Assembly: GCA_019802505.1 (NCBI GenBank)
Contig: JAFMOC010000038.1
Coordinates: forward strand, 855,001-919,000
From: Corydoras sp. C115
Taxonomy: Eukaryota > Chordata > Actinopteri > Siluriformes > Callichthyidae
Length of the DNA: 64,000 nucleotides
Direction of reading: 5' to 3'
A program made the position numbers and the translations under genes. Below the pieces are notes generated by a model. That model was not told the origin of the DNA and did not search any database. It was given only the letters and a program-made list of their open reading frames with translations. Every line of letters begins with the position of its first letter. The stretch's first letter is position 1. Shown piece by piece: positions 1 through 12,317 of this stretch.

Positions 1-151
1 CACTGTACAAATTGTGCATTACAAAATCACTTTCCCAAATATTATCTTCCACCAAAACAGTTCAGGTATAGAAATACATTCTGCCATTTCAAGTCACATT
101 TTTAGTTAAAGCCTAATAAATATCTTGGCCAACATAAAATACAGAGGAGTT

Positions 152-3100
152 TCATGGCAGGCTTACACTAGATGGCTGGCCCGTTGAAAGCGGAGTCCTT
201 TTGACTGAGGAGCAATCCTGAAAGAAGGCACAAGAATTAAATGACACATGATAGCAATAAGAGCATTTACCGACACATTATGATTTTGTTCACAAGGTTA
301 TTACTGGAATCCATCAGAAAAAGCATTGTCATGCATTTAGGCTAAGGCTGATTTAGAAATGCTTTTTGGTGGAGATTATGTTTCCCCCCCCCCTTCATCA
401 CAAGGAAACTCGATCCCATCTTAAATCATAACAATAACATCAATGGCAGGGTTCGAGTTTGACACATTTGCTGCAACACTGCAATTTGGAATGCAACAGA
501 AATGGCAGTAAGATAACTATAATGATGAATATGAACATGAGTTATAGTGTATAATGACTTTTATTTGTCTTCATTTTGCTTTATGTGGACTTTTGTCTCA
601 CTCTGTACAATATATGGTTAAACTGATGAAAGCTCAACTACATGACTTGAATGTTTAATTACCTACAAAACCACTTGATTTTACCACAGCAATCAATTTA
701 ATTTAAGTCATATCCCAAATGTTATGTGTTCACATGGAAAAAGTACTTGTACACTTTTAGAACTTCAGTTGATACATAATCCATGCGCATGTTAAATACT
801 GCAATGGACAACTATTTGACTTGACTTGAATTAAAACATTGACTTGAATTTAAAAAATATCCATAAATGGTACATAATGTTCAGTATGCAGGTGAATAAA
901 ACAGTATTTATCTGTTGGCTCATCAGAGCTCTTTTAAGCCAGACATTGTAAATTATCATTTTTTCTGATTTTTATAGCAGCACTAACATGTAATTAGTTA
1001 GTATAAATGATATAAATTAAAATAAACAATTCAAACAATATAGTCTTGATACGAAAGTGAGTTTCTTAAAAACAATAGTTGCATCAGATGTGATTTTAAA
1101 CAAATGTTTTTATAAGGTTTGTACTCAGGTTTATTAAATTGCCTGTGGGTTTGTTCAATAAAAGCTGTCTGCAATAATTTTACTCAGCACTCAATATTAT
1201 TTAGCCTCTGTGTCCTCGGTTTATCTTTCCACTTCATAAATATTAGTAGAGTTGAGGTCATGACCACTAACTTTTCAATGGTTGGCTTGTGCATCCCGAC
1301 TTCTAGTAACAACTGTGGTCACAGTACAGAGTCATTTTATGATGGAAATGAAGTTAATGGTGTTTTAGTTTTCAGCTTATGTTGGATGTTGAAAACTTAA
1401 TTTTATTCACAGACAGAAAAAAGGAACTACAAGCCACATGTAAAGTTGACAAAGGCATCAAGCATTAAAAAAAATAAATCACTCAAACTGAATTTGTGAT
1501 TTTCATTAAATCTGTGTAAAGGCAGATATACAAAATCAAAGGGTTTTGGAAAGAAATGTCTGTAAACATAATATAAGTGTAGCATACAGCCACACTTAAT
1601 AATTTCTCATGTCAGTACTATAATCAATAATAAAAGTTGCTTGATGATGACAATGAAGTATGATTAAGTGATTTAAAACAGTGACTTATTAAAAGAATTC
1701 AGTTAGATCAGCTGATTAACTCGTTTAGTTTCATCAGACATACACAGATCATAGTTATAGACATGTGAAGCCCACAAATATGAGGAATCTTCTCTTAGTC
1801 AGATTGAGCAATTTGTAGTATGTGCCATGCTTGCACCAAAATACAGAGTGAAAATAAAATGGATCAAAGACAGAAAGGCCAAAAAAAATGCACACATTTT
1901 AATAATGGTTATCTATGCTCTTTTTATTAAATCCACATTTATTTATGGGGGTATAATGTAGGATGTGGTTAACCATAGAAAACCAGTAACACTGGCTGAA
2001 CTTTGAAAAGGAACTGAAATGTCATGAAAAGCAATCTCTGCAAACACTGTAATTAATGTTGTTGGTCAAGTTATTCTGAAATCAGAAGGGTCTAGATGTT
2101 ACTGGTCACCACTCTGTGTACCTAATGTACTTGCAGAAGTAAAACAGAACACTTTGATGTAAATTTAAAATCCAATAATTAAACGTTCATTCATATATAT
2201 GTATATGTTGAACGTGTGTGTGTGTGTACATTTTAAGGCCCCTCTGTAACTTTAAATATTCCTTTTCTAACATTTTTTTATTTTTTAGGTTGAAACTTAC
2301 ATTTATCTTGGTTGCATCTTTGTTTTGGCTCACTCCAGATCCAGCTCTCTCATTTGCCATCTGATTCCCCAAAACCTTCTTCTGTTTGAACATAAAACAT
2401 TCAAAGGAAAATGACAAGAGTCTTTTTATATTCAACACATAAAATGAGAAGAAAAGAAGACTGATGCAAACCTTAATAAGACCTCCGAATGACCGGGAGC
2501 GTCCATGCTTTTGGTTTGAAGATCTGGAACATTCTCGTACTGGAGTTCCCTGTTTGTTAAACTACAAAATACAATGGTTAATTGGCCAAACCAGCAACCA
2601 ATGATTTAGTGTAAACATAAAACATCATATGAAATATCATATAAGATACAACTCATTTATGTAATAAATCTTTTGGAATGATCGGTTATCAATTAAACTA
2701 TCAGAAAACTACTTACAAGCATAAGTAGGGGTAAATAGGATAACATTTAAAAAACTTATGTTAACAAAATAAAAAAAATATTCAAGTCAATGAAAGACTA
2801 TCTGCAATTATTAAGTCACTGTAACACCTTTTGCTGACTATATCTGTACTCAAATAAATGTTAGTTTTTTTGTTATTGTGTTAATGTTTTTAAATATGTT
2901 CTTTTTAACATGCTACTTTTAATAAAATTAATAAAACCTTTGGATTCTATCTCTAGATTCACCAAGATGACCATCCTTAATTTCATGCCTGGTGGACCTC
3001 AGTTTATCTTTTACTTACTTAACTTTTTATAGTAATAAACCAGAATTCAAACCAGAATAGAATTCAAAACAGAATTCTATTTTTTTTCCAGAAAAGTTTT

Positions 3101-6100
3101 TTGGTATCTAATTACTTTTACAAAAGGCGCCTGAATAATTAATTACCTGCCGAATTAGTTTCTTTTTTTTTGCAGAGTCTGGCATGTTGTTGACATGCTG
3201 AAAAAGCTCACGAAGAGCATCAGTAGTGTGCTGCTGACCATCACAATCTGATTCGTCGCTGCTTCTCTTGGAGGGCAAAAGCCCCCGACCAACTACTCCA
3301 TCATAAAGATCCAGGTCATCCTGTGGCAACATAATAAAAATTATTTAGATTTTGACAATGACTTTGTGCAAAATGATAAAAGCTTTAGCATCTTTGAAGG
3401 TTCCATGAATCAAAGCTGCATAAGAACAAGGTCTTACTACATGATAAAACACAAATCCAATTTATATGCAGATTACTATCACCTGTGTTCAAATAACAGA
3501 CTGTGATTCAACATTATATTTAATCAGTTCAAGCAGATTTTAATTAAGTCTGTGTATAATGGAAAAAAAGTCTTAAAATTCAAATTTCTCTAACTACACA
3601 AAAAGATTTGAAATGAGCCCATGTGTCGATAGCGAGAGAACAAAGAATTTTACATTTAATTACACAGGATAATTATTGTGCATGATGGTGCAAATCATAA
3701 CCTTTGACTGCGTAATACTGGAGCCTGTGAAGAGCGTCCGTGCGTGTTCTTTGATGTATGCTGGAGCCTGGAAAATGGAATAATTAAGAAGAAACTTTAA
3801 GGTTGTAGAACTGATTTCTGGTTATTAAAAGGACACAGATAATGTGTGGTATTAAAGAACCAGTCTGAAATAAGGTATTCACAAATACACAAAGATAAAT
3901 CAAAGACTTCCTCTTCTTACCCGGAACAATTTTTGTGAATGTTTGATCAGAAATGCAATTCCATTGTTCAGCTTATTCAAATTGTCTTGTAGGTCATTAG
4001 CAGTCACCTGTATGTATATAAAAAAAATTTATTAAGTGCAGCCAATAACCCCAGTCAGGGGGGACCATAAAATAAATAAATAAATAATAAAAAAAATATA
4101 TATAATAATAATAATTAAAAAAAACACCTTACATTTTTTGGCCATATTATGTGTGGTGCAAACATTAGAGCCAGGTTGAATGCAGACATCTTGTTTTTGT
4201 CCTGCTGCTTGGCTGTTTGATAAAGCAGATCCAACAGAAGTTTGAGGAGGCTGCGATTGGCGGGAGGCAGCAGCATGAACAGCAGCTGCAGTGCTTCAAT
4301 TTGACGATCTTTGTTAGGCACGATTGTCTTATTGCCCTTGTCATCAAACAATGTCATCTCTGCAAAATACAATAAAATTGAATTATTACTCTTATTAAAC
4401 GTATTGCATGTTAAATGTTTGTGCATGTATACTTATAATTCATTAAAAACAAAGCCAGATAGGTTTCTACATTGTATATTTTTATGACTTAACTTGCTGA
4501 TCTCTCATTTTAATAATGCGTATTGAATTTATTATGCTTGTGAAATTTTAGCAAATGTGGAAGAATTTTTTTAACATCTTAAAACTTTTTACTTAAAATT
4601 TTTTACAGTTTAGTAAATTCTAAAACATCTTCAGGAATGTATTCTGCTGTGAGATTACTAAAATAGTACAAAACCACAGTGGGAAAACCCCATAACACCA
4701 GACCGAATGTTGTAAGCCATATTACTTATCTGTCCGCTTCTTATTTAGTTTAGTTACACTGCTTTCAAGTGCTGTTAGTGTAGTTAATAATTGGATGGGG
4801 GAGAGGGTGTTCTCTCATCCAGCAATTCACTTCTTTAGAGTGGTTTATATTCTATTGAAATAACAAGTGCATTGAAGCAGGAAGTAAATGTTTTAAATGC
4901 AATAATGTGAATAACTGGATGTGTCCATCAGGCTTATGTAATTAACTTAACATGAAGTATCAAAATATTTCGATTAAATTTTAAAATCATACTAACCTCA
5001 TTATATGAGAAATCAAATCACAGCATGTGCTGAAAATGGCCACCTATTTCATAAGGTCTAAACTCTGATTCTATGTTTTGGACTATCCTAGCCTGCATGT
5101 TTTGAAAAACGTGTTGCTCTGGCAAAGGCATTACAGACTTCAAAGAAAATTATATTGCCTTTCTTACATAATGAGGCTATTACAGATATAATTTAATTGG
5201 GTTATCTAAATACATTTTTAAGTCTTTATAGAAATGCCAAGAAAAGAAGCCAGTGGGACACAAAGTAGAAGTTTGTGATCACAACACAAACATTAGACAC
5301 CCGCACAAATGAGTTGCTTTTACAGGTGTTGGAACTGTGGAAGTAAATGTACCAAGCAAGCTTTGTGCTCTTACATTGTTAACTACAAACAAACTTTACC
5401 TCCCTCAGATTAATCTTTGAATACAACTATAAAATACAGACAATTAAGAACCTAATAAAGCATTTTAATATTTATTGTGGTTTCAGCAATATGAATTCAG
5501 GTACTTGTAAAGATTTGAGCCAGATATTTATTTAAATTATCGGTAAAGAAGAAAATGCTGGTCATAGATAGCCAATACTGGCATGCCACCTTGTGGACAA
5601 TGCAAAAATAATGATCATCATGGCTAGCAGTGTATAAATGTGCCATTTAGGTACGACGTAAAAATAAACAGGATAAATAAATTTTTTTCCAGAATTTATT
5701 GTATGGTGTGGGTGTACCAGCTATTTTGAGATGAGCGTGATAATGGCGATGAGTCAGCAGTGGCTCCGGCAGTTCCCCAAGGAAGGCTTTGAGCAGCGTG
5801 GCTGCGTCATGTGGGTGGTAATCCCCCGTATCCAGGTCGACATCTGCGCCGCTGTTGAGAAGCTCCCTTAAGGCCTGCTGTCGGATGCTGTTCCCCGGCA
5901 CGCGGAACAGACCCTCCACATGCAGGTCTGATGGACAGAGAAAAGTGCTTTATGATCAATTATTTAACTGCTCTGACTCACAGTCAAGGTCAATATTTTA
6001 TTGCCCAAAATATATCATGAGCTCATACTCCTAAATTGCATCAAAAGAGATTATTGTAGGAATGAGTTGACACCAACCAGCTGAAGTTAACGATACCAGT

Positions 6101-9100
6101 ATTTTCCCCCACAGTTAGGGCTACTGCATACAAGATAAGTAATTAACTATATAGATACTTTATTGACTCCAAAGAGGAATTTAGGTATTTACTATTTATG
6201 TTTTCCAGCCTTTATTAACAAATACCACAAAATGAGTAGCTTTGCTATGAGCCAAATACTTCTGAAGCATTAGCAATTGATTTAGACTGAGCATGACAAA
6301 ATGAGTTATGACTTTTACCCCTACAAGAGTTGTAGTGTACAAATTAGCAGATTTTTGTTCATAAGAAATAACCAAACATGCTATTGTTGGTGTGTGTATA
6401 AATAAGTTTATATTTTTATTTTCTTTTGTTGGTATCCAGTGCACAAAAACACCCTAAATCAAAACAATAACACAAAGGTATACTGGATCTTATATGCATG
6501 TTTTAAAGACCAATTCAAATAAAATATTAATTTTATGGCATATGTCTTATGCATAATGCTGGACAGTATAACTAATCAAGTTGCTTTTAACCTTTACTAA
6601 ACCTATGGCTTTCCATAAGACAAAATACAAATATTTTAACATATATTGTACTGATAGTTTTAAAGATATGTGAGTGCCCCTAAAACATATCTGCCCCTAA
6701 AACAAGTTCAGATAAAAAAATTGCTTACTTTTTCCAAGGAATTCAACAAGCTGGTAAATTTGGGCAATTCCTTCCTCAGTTAGGGGGGCTCCAAATATGA
6801 CTCCTTTCTCTAAAGCAATAAAAGGAGAAGACATTTGAAAGTTTGTTATTTTATTGTGATTTCAAATACTTTTAATATTTTAAACATTATTTTGCAATTA
6901 GCTAAAATCATGGCATACTTAAAATTAATAACATGTTAATAGTGAACTTGTAGTATCTTTAAAAATCATTAAAAATGTTTTATTACATATTTCCTATTAA
7001 AACCATATTTAGAAATCTAAGTTAATTTAACAAAAACACCTTAAATGCATAAATAATCTGCAGGCAACATACATTTAAAGTGCATTATAAAGTGGTCACA
7101 GGTATCGTGATCTGTAATAATAAATCTCTGGCTCATGCAGAATTAAGCAGAGACGCTCTGTTCACGCGGAATTAGAGCACAGATGGAGAATGACCTTTGC
7201 ACACAGAGAACCTTTGCAAATAATAAATCAACAAAAGGAGTTAAAGTAAGCCAGAGACTTCTTAGTGAAATTACTGACATTGCATTGGACCAGAATGAAA
7301 CACTACTGAGAAATCATTAAATAAACATCAGCTTTAAAATATTATTACCAATTAAGTGCATTTTTTGACCACGGTAAATGTATTATACACCGTATGACAG
7401 GATGCTCAATCACTGTTCCAACAGCTCTTTGGAAAATGTGACCAAAGGTAACAACTACAATCAGATTAACTGGCTTAGTACAAGTGTAGAATAACAAGTA
7501 AATCAAAGATTACAATCAAGAGGTTAAAGTATTTTTTTGTTATTAATAACCACCAGATGTACAGTACAAAGAGGTTAAACTGTCTGATGGTGTGAATAAG
7601 CATTTCAGTGTGATCGTCTTGTGTCCTTTCCTACCCATAACCAAATTAGCAATGGGATCTAATAAGGATTATTACTTTTTAATATCTTAATCTTTTCAGT
7701 TTTGATAAAACAGAATATGTTTAATTACAGAATATTTATTTGTTTAAAAAACCTAAAATAACCTAGCATTTTTTCATATAAAAAGCTGGATGTCAAATGT
7801 TAGTTTTCACTATTATATTAGGTGATATGGTCATAATGTATTTTTTTGTATTCATATTAACATTTTAGCTTTAGAATTTATTAAGTCATGCTGTGCTTGT
7901 TGATGTGTATCTGTTGGGACGTGAACAACAATGTTCATTAAATATTTTTTCATTGCACTCTAGATGCAAAGAATTATATATGGCAAAAAGAGACATAAAA
8001 AATGATGAAATACTTTTAAAAAATGTTTCATTTTGTTTCGTTTTGGCTAAAGTCTTATTTTGGTGCATCCCTAGTTTAAGCCAAGCTTACATGTTAGATT
8101 CTTTTCACATGGTTATGTCCAAAATGATTAACAGAATTAGAAAAAACAGGAACTTGAAAAACGACATTTTTACTTTGCTTTCTATACAGTCTCTGCTCTG
8201 TGTGCTATTTACCTTTACGCTTCAGAAAGCTAGGAAGGCGCAGGAATCCCGTGGACACAGGTACTTTAAGATCTGCATCCCCTTGTAGCTGAGCAAACTC
8301 TGCTCCAGGCAAGTCAATGAGTCGACTTACGTTACTCAGCAGGAGCTCACTGAAAACCTGTGGTCTCTCATGTCTGAGTTTTTCCACAAAGAAATCAGGG
8401 TTGAAGATAACTGGCTGGCTTTGATGCATCTCCTGGCTTACAACAATGTTACATAACGTTCCCCTATGGAAGATGACATTACATTACATTTATTTAAAAG
8501 CGGGAATTAGAATCTGTGCAAAACAAGAGATCACATGAGCAGCTTGAATAAAAGTATTTAATGCATCTGAATCCATCTTATTATTACTCTTTGGAAAAAG
8601 TGCTCTGCTGATCCAAACTAGATTTTTTTGTAAAACAAGAAGGCCATTTCAAACCATTACTTTTTTCTTCTTGGCACGATTTTATTACTATAGCAACCAA
8701 GGAGACTAAAAACATATTTTTGCATACAGATCAATAGAAGAAAACAGGAAACTTAATGAGGAATGTCCAAACTCTTGCATAAAATTAGCTGGAGAGTTTA
8801 GTGCTTACACACAGAGCAATTGGTCCTCCACATTTAACTTTTTCAAATTTAAAGTGCAGTAAACACAAACATATACACACAATGAGTGAAGTCATGCCCT
8901 GTGTAGGGCATCTTTGGAGCAATTGGGGTTAGTGGGCGCGGTAGCTCAGTGGTTAGGGCGTTGGGCTATCGGTCTGAAGGTTGGTGGTTCAAATCCCAGG
9001 TCCACTGAAGTTACCAATGTGGCTCCTTGAGCAAGGCCCTTAACCCTCATTGCTCCATTAACCTTGTGCTCACCTTGTAAGTCACTTTGGATAAAAGCGT

Positions 9101-9413
9101 CTGCTAAATGACAAAATGCAAATGCAAGCTGCCTTGTCCAAGGCCACTTGAGTCATTGCACTTGGTGGAACGGGGAATCAAACAGGGGACATTCAGGTCA
9201 CAAGGCATGTACCTTAACCACAATCCTACACTTGTAAATGAGGTACAGTTTGCAGTTCTGTAGTACCCTTTAAATTTTAGTGAATAAAATGTGTAATAGG
9301 AAATTAAATAAATAATTATTTTATTATTCATTTTAGGAGTTTAGCCTTATGCTAAAAACATGGGGTTTCCTGCACCACTTCACAGATTAAACCTTAATGT
9401 TTTGGCTGGACAT

Positions 9414-9477
<64 letters not shown>

Positions 9478-9910
9478 CACATACGAAACCGTGATTATCA
9501 AAAAAAAAATTAAAACAGATATAAAAAGAATAGTCGTAAGTATGGTTAAGCTGCAAATGGCTGAGAACTAATTATTAAAATGCCCTTAGTATTAAATATA
9601 GTTTTATTGTGATACTAACTAAATATAAGTTAAAATCAGATTATTTTGGACTGTAATCATCGCAGGCACGAAAATCTATTTGTGAAGCGGACATGAGCAA
9701 CGAGACAAGCTAACGAACCCAAACTGTCAACGTACCACGAAAGCCCCAGCTCAGCGCGTTACTGTTAGAAAAAAAATGTAAAATATTCGTTGCCAATATA
9801 TAATAAATTTGACAAATGAAAACTTGGTTCGCTTTTAAAAAAAAAACACAAAAAAAAGCTGCCCACCTTCTACTCTGTTTGTTATCCTCATTCTCTTTCT
9901 CAGCCGCCAT
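152..9910 (-). CDS. arhgap19: Rho GTPase-activating protein 19 (arhgap19), 11 coding exons
   Basis: Encodes a RhoGAP that speeds GTP hydrolysis by RhoA; the mammalian protein acts in mitosis and cytokinesis. Coding exons on the minus strand, 5' to 3': 9867-9910, 8213-8463, 6729-6809, 5718-5927, 4133-4359, 3921-4007, 3702-3767, 3147-3320, 2472-2561, 2301-2381 and 152-217. Phases agree throughout and give 458 residues (human about 494). The N-terminal block VIFNPDFFVEKLRHE, the RhoGAP domain (about residues 100-290, arginine finger in GLFRVPGNS at about residue 134) and the stretch NKMSAFNLALMFAPH match ARHGAP19. The C-terminal part keeps EALRELFQHV, SAKKKKLIRQ and KVLGNQM, a basic tail outside the GAP domain. 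The start ATG sits in a 44-nt first coding exon. The last exon (152-217) is the least certain: it is short, in phase, and resembles the human tail only weakly. Identity is near certain; the 3' end is moderately sure. Confidence 0.95.
8930..9115 (+). mobile_element. tRNA-derived SINE with L2-type 3' tail, copy 1 (in arhgap19 intron 1)
   Basis: The copy starts with a tRNA-like head: an A-box-like GTAGCTCAGTGG and a B-box-like GGTTCAAATCC about 40 bp apart. A body with GTGGCTCCTTGAGCAAGGCC follows, and the copy ends in a tail with CACTTTGGATAAAAGCGTCT and GCTAAATGAC. It lies antisense to arhgap19 in its first coding intron. Related copies are at 51321-51512, 50303-50445 (rearranged) and 63826-63945 (3' part), so this is a dispersed family and not a tRNA gene. 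Confidence 0.85.
9416..9476. repeat. (TA)n microsatellite
   Basis: About 30 uninterrupted TA units in arhgap19 intron 1. Confidence 0.97.
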
Positions 9911-9995
9911 GTTCAGTTTGAATTTCCCCCCTATACTACTTTTGCCCGCCTCCTCTCTCTAATTGGTTTGTAGTAGGGTTAAACTGTCCAATCAA
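9911..9995 (-). promoter_or_regulatory. arhgap19 proximal promoter with CCAAT boxes and CHR-like element
   Basis: Directly upstream of the arhgap19 ATG are a TTTGAA hexamer (9917-9922), an ATTGG (9962-9966, CCAAT on the gene strand) and a CCAAT (9988-9992). A C-rich GCCCGCC stretch lies between the hexamer and the boxes. No TATA box is seen. This CCAAT plus CHR layout is typical of late cell-cycle genes bound by NF-Y and the DREAM/MuvB complex, which would suit a mitotic RhoGAP. The transcription start is not visible, and a hexamer alone is weak evidence. Confidence 0.5.
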
Positions 9996-10249
9996 ATGCG
10001 AGCAAAAGGGAGATTTTTTTTTTTAACGAAATAAAAAGGAAGTACAAACACTATTTAAAAAATCAAACTACTATCTGTTAAAATACAAAAACAAACTGCA
10101 TATTAATTTACCTGCAACAAGCAATAAGTTCACTATTATGTTTGGAAACCCTAATAAAATCTGTTAATATCGTTCGAGCTTTGGTTTCTTCCTAAAAAAA
10201 ACACCAACATAACAGGGAGGCCCTTTTCTTTCTCTTTGGGGGTTTCAGG

Positions 10250-10741
10250 CAGAGCTGTGCGATACCAATAATTTTGGTATCGATCCGATACCAAGTAAAT
10301 ACAGGGCCAATATCGCGATATTCGATACCGATACCGATACTTTTTAATATTTAAGCTTCATTGATCCAAAAGACCTAGTATAGAATTTCGCCAAACATTG
10401 TAGGTGACAACAAAATAATGTATCCCAATCGACATCTTTGTTTAGAAACAATGGAACAGTAATAAAACAAAGTTTGCTTTAACGTGAGGAAAATATATAT
10501 TTTTGAGGTACAAAAGGAGAAACGACAATACGAATATAAAGTAAAAATGCTCCCCTCACTAGACAGTTTTTATTTCTTTGTTTCTTTTTTTCAAATAGAA
10601 TTGTTCTTAGGCAAAACAATAAAAAAGGAATTTTCACACAAAAAAACTTGAGTATCGATCTTTTTACGCAAGTATTGTTCAATACCAATACCATCGTTGG
10701 TATCGATATTATCGATATTTGTATCGATCCGCACAGCTCTA
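10250..10741. mobile_element. Non-autonomous hAT-type DNA transposon with 8-bp target duplication
   Basis: A 492-bp element. The left end reads CAGAGCTGTGCGATACC and the right end, reverse complemented, reads TAGAGCTGTGCGGATAC, which are imperfect terminal inverted repeats. Both sides carry the identical 8-bp sequence GTTTCAGG (10242-10249 and 10742-10749). An 8-bp duplication and such ends are characteristic of the hAT superfamily. Subterminal regions are full of short GATACC/GGTATC motifs, possible transposase-binding repeats. No transposase coding region is present, so it would need enzyme from elsewhere. Confidence 0.85.
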
Positions 10742-11029
10742 GTTTCAGGTTTATAACAATGTAAAGCTGCTTTGTGACAATGTACTATTAAAAAATTACC
10801 AGGGGAGTCTCCTCCATTACGGTGCAAAATGCTCACTATTTATACACATTGATATCATAACATTTACAACTACATAAACTGTGTTTTAATGAGATGTTTC
10901 TAATAGCCTATTTTCTTAACTCCAAGCCAAAATACTACAGCCACGATCTCAAAGGTGTCTGTTATGATGTTTCTGATCAAATTTCTTCTTTAATTCTATA
11001 AGATTTTCTTAACTAAACATGACTAAGTA

Positions 11030-11372
11030 GGCGGCACGGTGGCTTAGTGGTTAGCACGTTCGCCTCTCAGCGCTAGGGATTCCCGGTTCGAATCCCCATC
11101 TGGGTGGAGTTTCCATGTTCTCCCCGTGTCTGCGTGGGTTTCCTCCGGGTTCTCCGGTTTCCTCCCACAGTCCAAAAACATGGATCAAGTTAATTGAATT
11201 CTCAAATTCTCTATTGCCCCATATAGAGTGTGTCTGTGTGAGTGAGTGTGTGCCCAGCGATGGATTGGCCAGCGCCTGAAACGTTCTCCCCTGGATGGGC
11301 ATGGGGAACCCCACCGCGACCCTAATACCTCTATTAAAGGTATAAAGCGGGAGATAATGAATGAATGAATGA
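11030..11372 (+). mobile_element. Mermaid/DANA-type SINE, copy A, with 15-bp target-site duplication
   Basis: The copy starts with a tRNA-like head, GCGGCACGGTGGCTTAGTGG, with a B-box-like GGTTCGAATCCC. The strongly conserved core (CATGTTCTCCCCGTGTCTGC, then TCCGGTTTCCTCCCACAGTC) follows. The 3' part ends in an (ATGA)n run. The 15-bp sequence aaacatgactaagta flanks it exactly at 11015-11029 and 11373-11387, as expected for LINE-driven target-primed insertion. Compared with other copies here it lacks a segment before CAGCGCCTGAAACG. The intact duplication suggests a fairly young insertion. Confidence 0.93.
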
Positions 11373-11387
11373 AAACATGACTAAGTA

Positions 11388-12317
11388 ATATGTTTCATTG
11401 TTAATTTATAATTTGTATATGCCTTTTTTATCTAAATATCTGAGTATTAGCATTTCCCTCTTATTTCTAGCATTTTCTAACCAATAGGGGGAGTCCTAAT
11501 TCCATTTAATTCTTTTAGAATTTACTGAGTTCTCATTCAAGGAATATTGCACATTTACCATCGTACGTGTCATGCTGACCAGAAAACTAAAAGACAACCA
11601 TACTCATTGCTGGATTTTTAGAAACGCCTCGAGACAAGTTTGTAGCAATATATGTAAAGAAATACCACATTCAACTGATTTTATTACAAATTTATTTGCA
11701 ATAAGATGTATGTAACAAGAATGGTTTAAAAAATCAAAGTGCAACATAGAATTAAACCAAGCATTGTTTCTTCTTTAGCTATTTTCTTTTTTAAAAAACA
11801 ATTCAGTGTGCATGTGTGTGTAATAATATATCCTTAAGACTAATTTATTGTTTTAATAATACTATTATTTATTTATAGTGTATCTTTGGGTATGTGGGCA
11901 GAAGCCTTCCAACATCTTATGATACTATGCATTCATTTATACTCATTAATACATATGCAGATGTTAGACAATTTAAGCACTACATTTAAATAAACAGTTA
12001 ACTTCTCTCCCTTAAAAACTCCCTCTCTATTCTAAAAGTGTATACTTGAATCGCTTCAAGAAAATTACTGTATGCCATTAAATAATGTAATAATCATCAC
12101 ATTTGCAGTATTTACAACGTTTACTCAACACAACTGTGGCTGGTAATAATAATAATGTCTTTTGCAAGGTCAAAGTCCTCCATAACAAACAGAATTTAGT
12201 TAGCCAGTAAAACAGGACAAGACTAATGCCATTTTCATATATAATACCCATTTCCAGCACAGTTTATGTACAGAGACCTCATTAAATTACACCCTATTCC
12301 CATTAGTCCAATTATAA
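11388..12317. other. Intergenic, no gene seen
   Basis: AT-rich DNA between SINE copy A and the 3' end of the GPCR gene. It probably includes part of the GPCR 3' untranslated region. No conserved coding segment or repeat family was recognised. Confidence 0.6.

Noticed and set aside
1119..1400. A 93-codon plus-strand frame in the last arhgap19 intron
   Set aside because: No recognisable domain, low-complexity composition, no splice or promoter context.
7893..8288. A 131-codon plus-strand frame
   Set aside because: It overlaps arhgap19 exon 2 in antisense and shows no family resemblance.
8930..9003. A possible tRNA gene with A and B boxes
   Set aside because: The sequence continues into a SINE body and L2-type tail, and related copies recur at several other places in the window.
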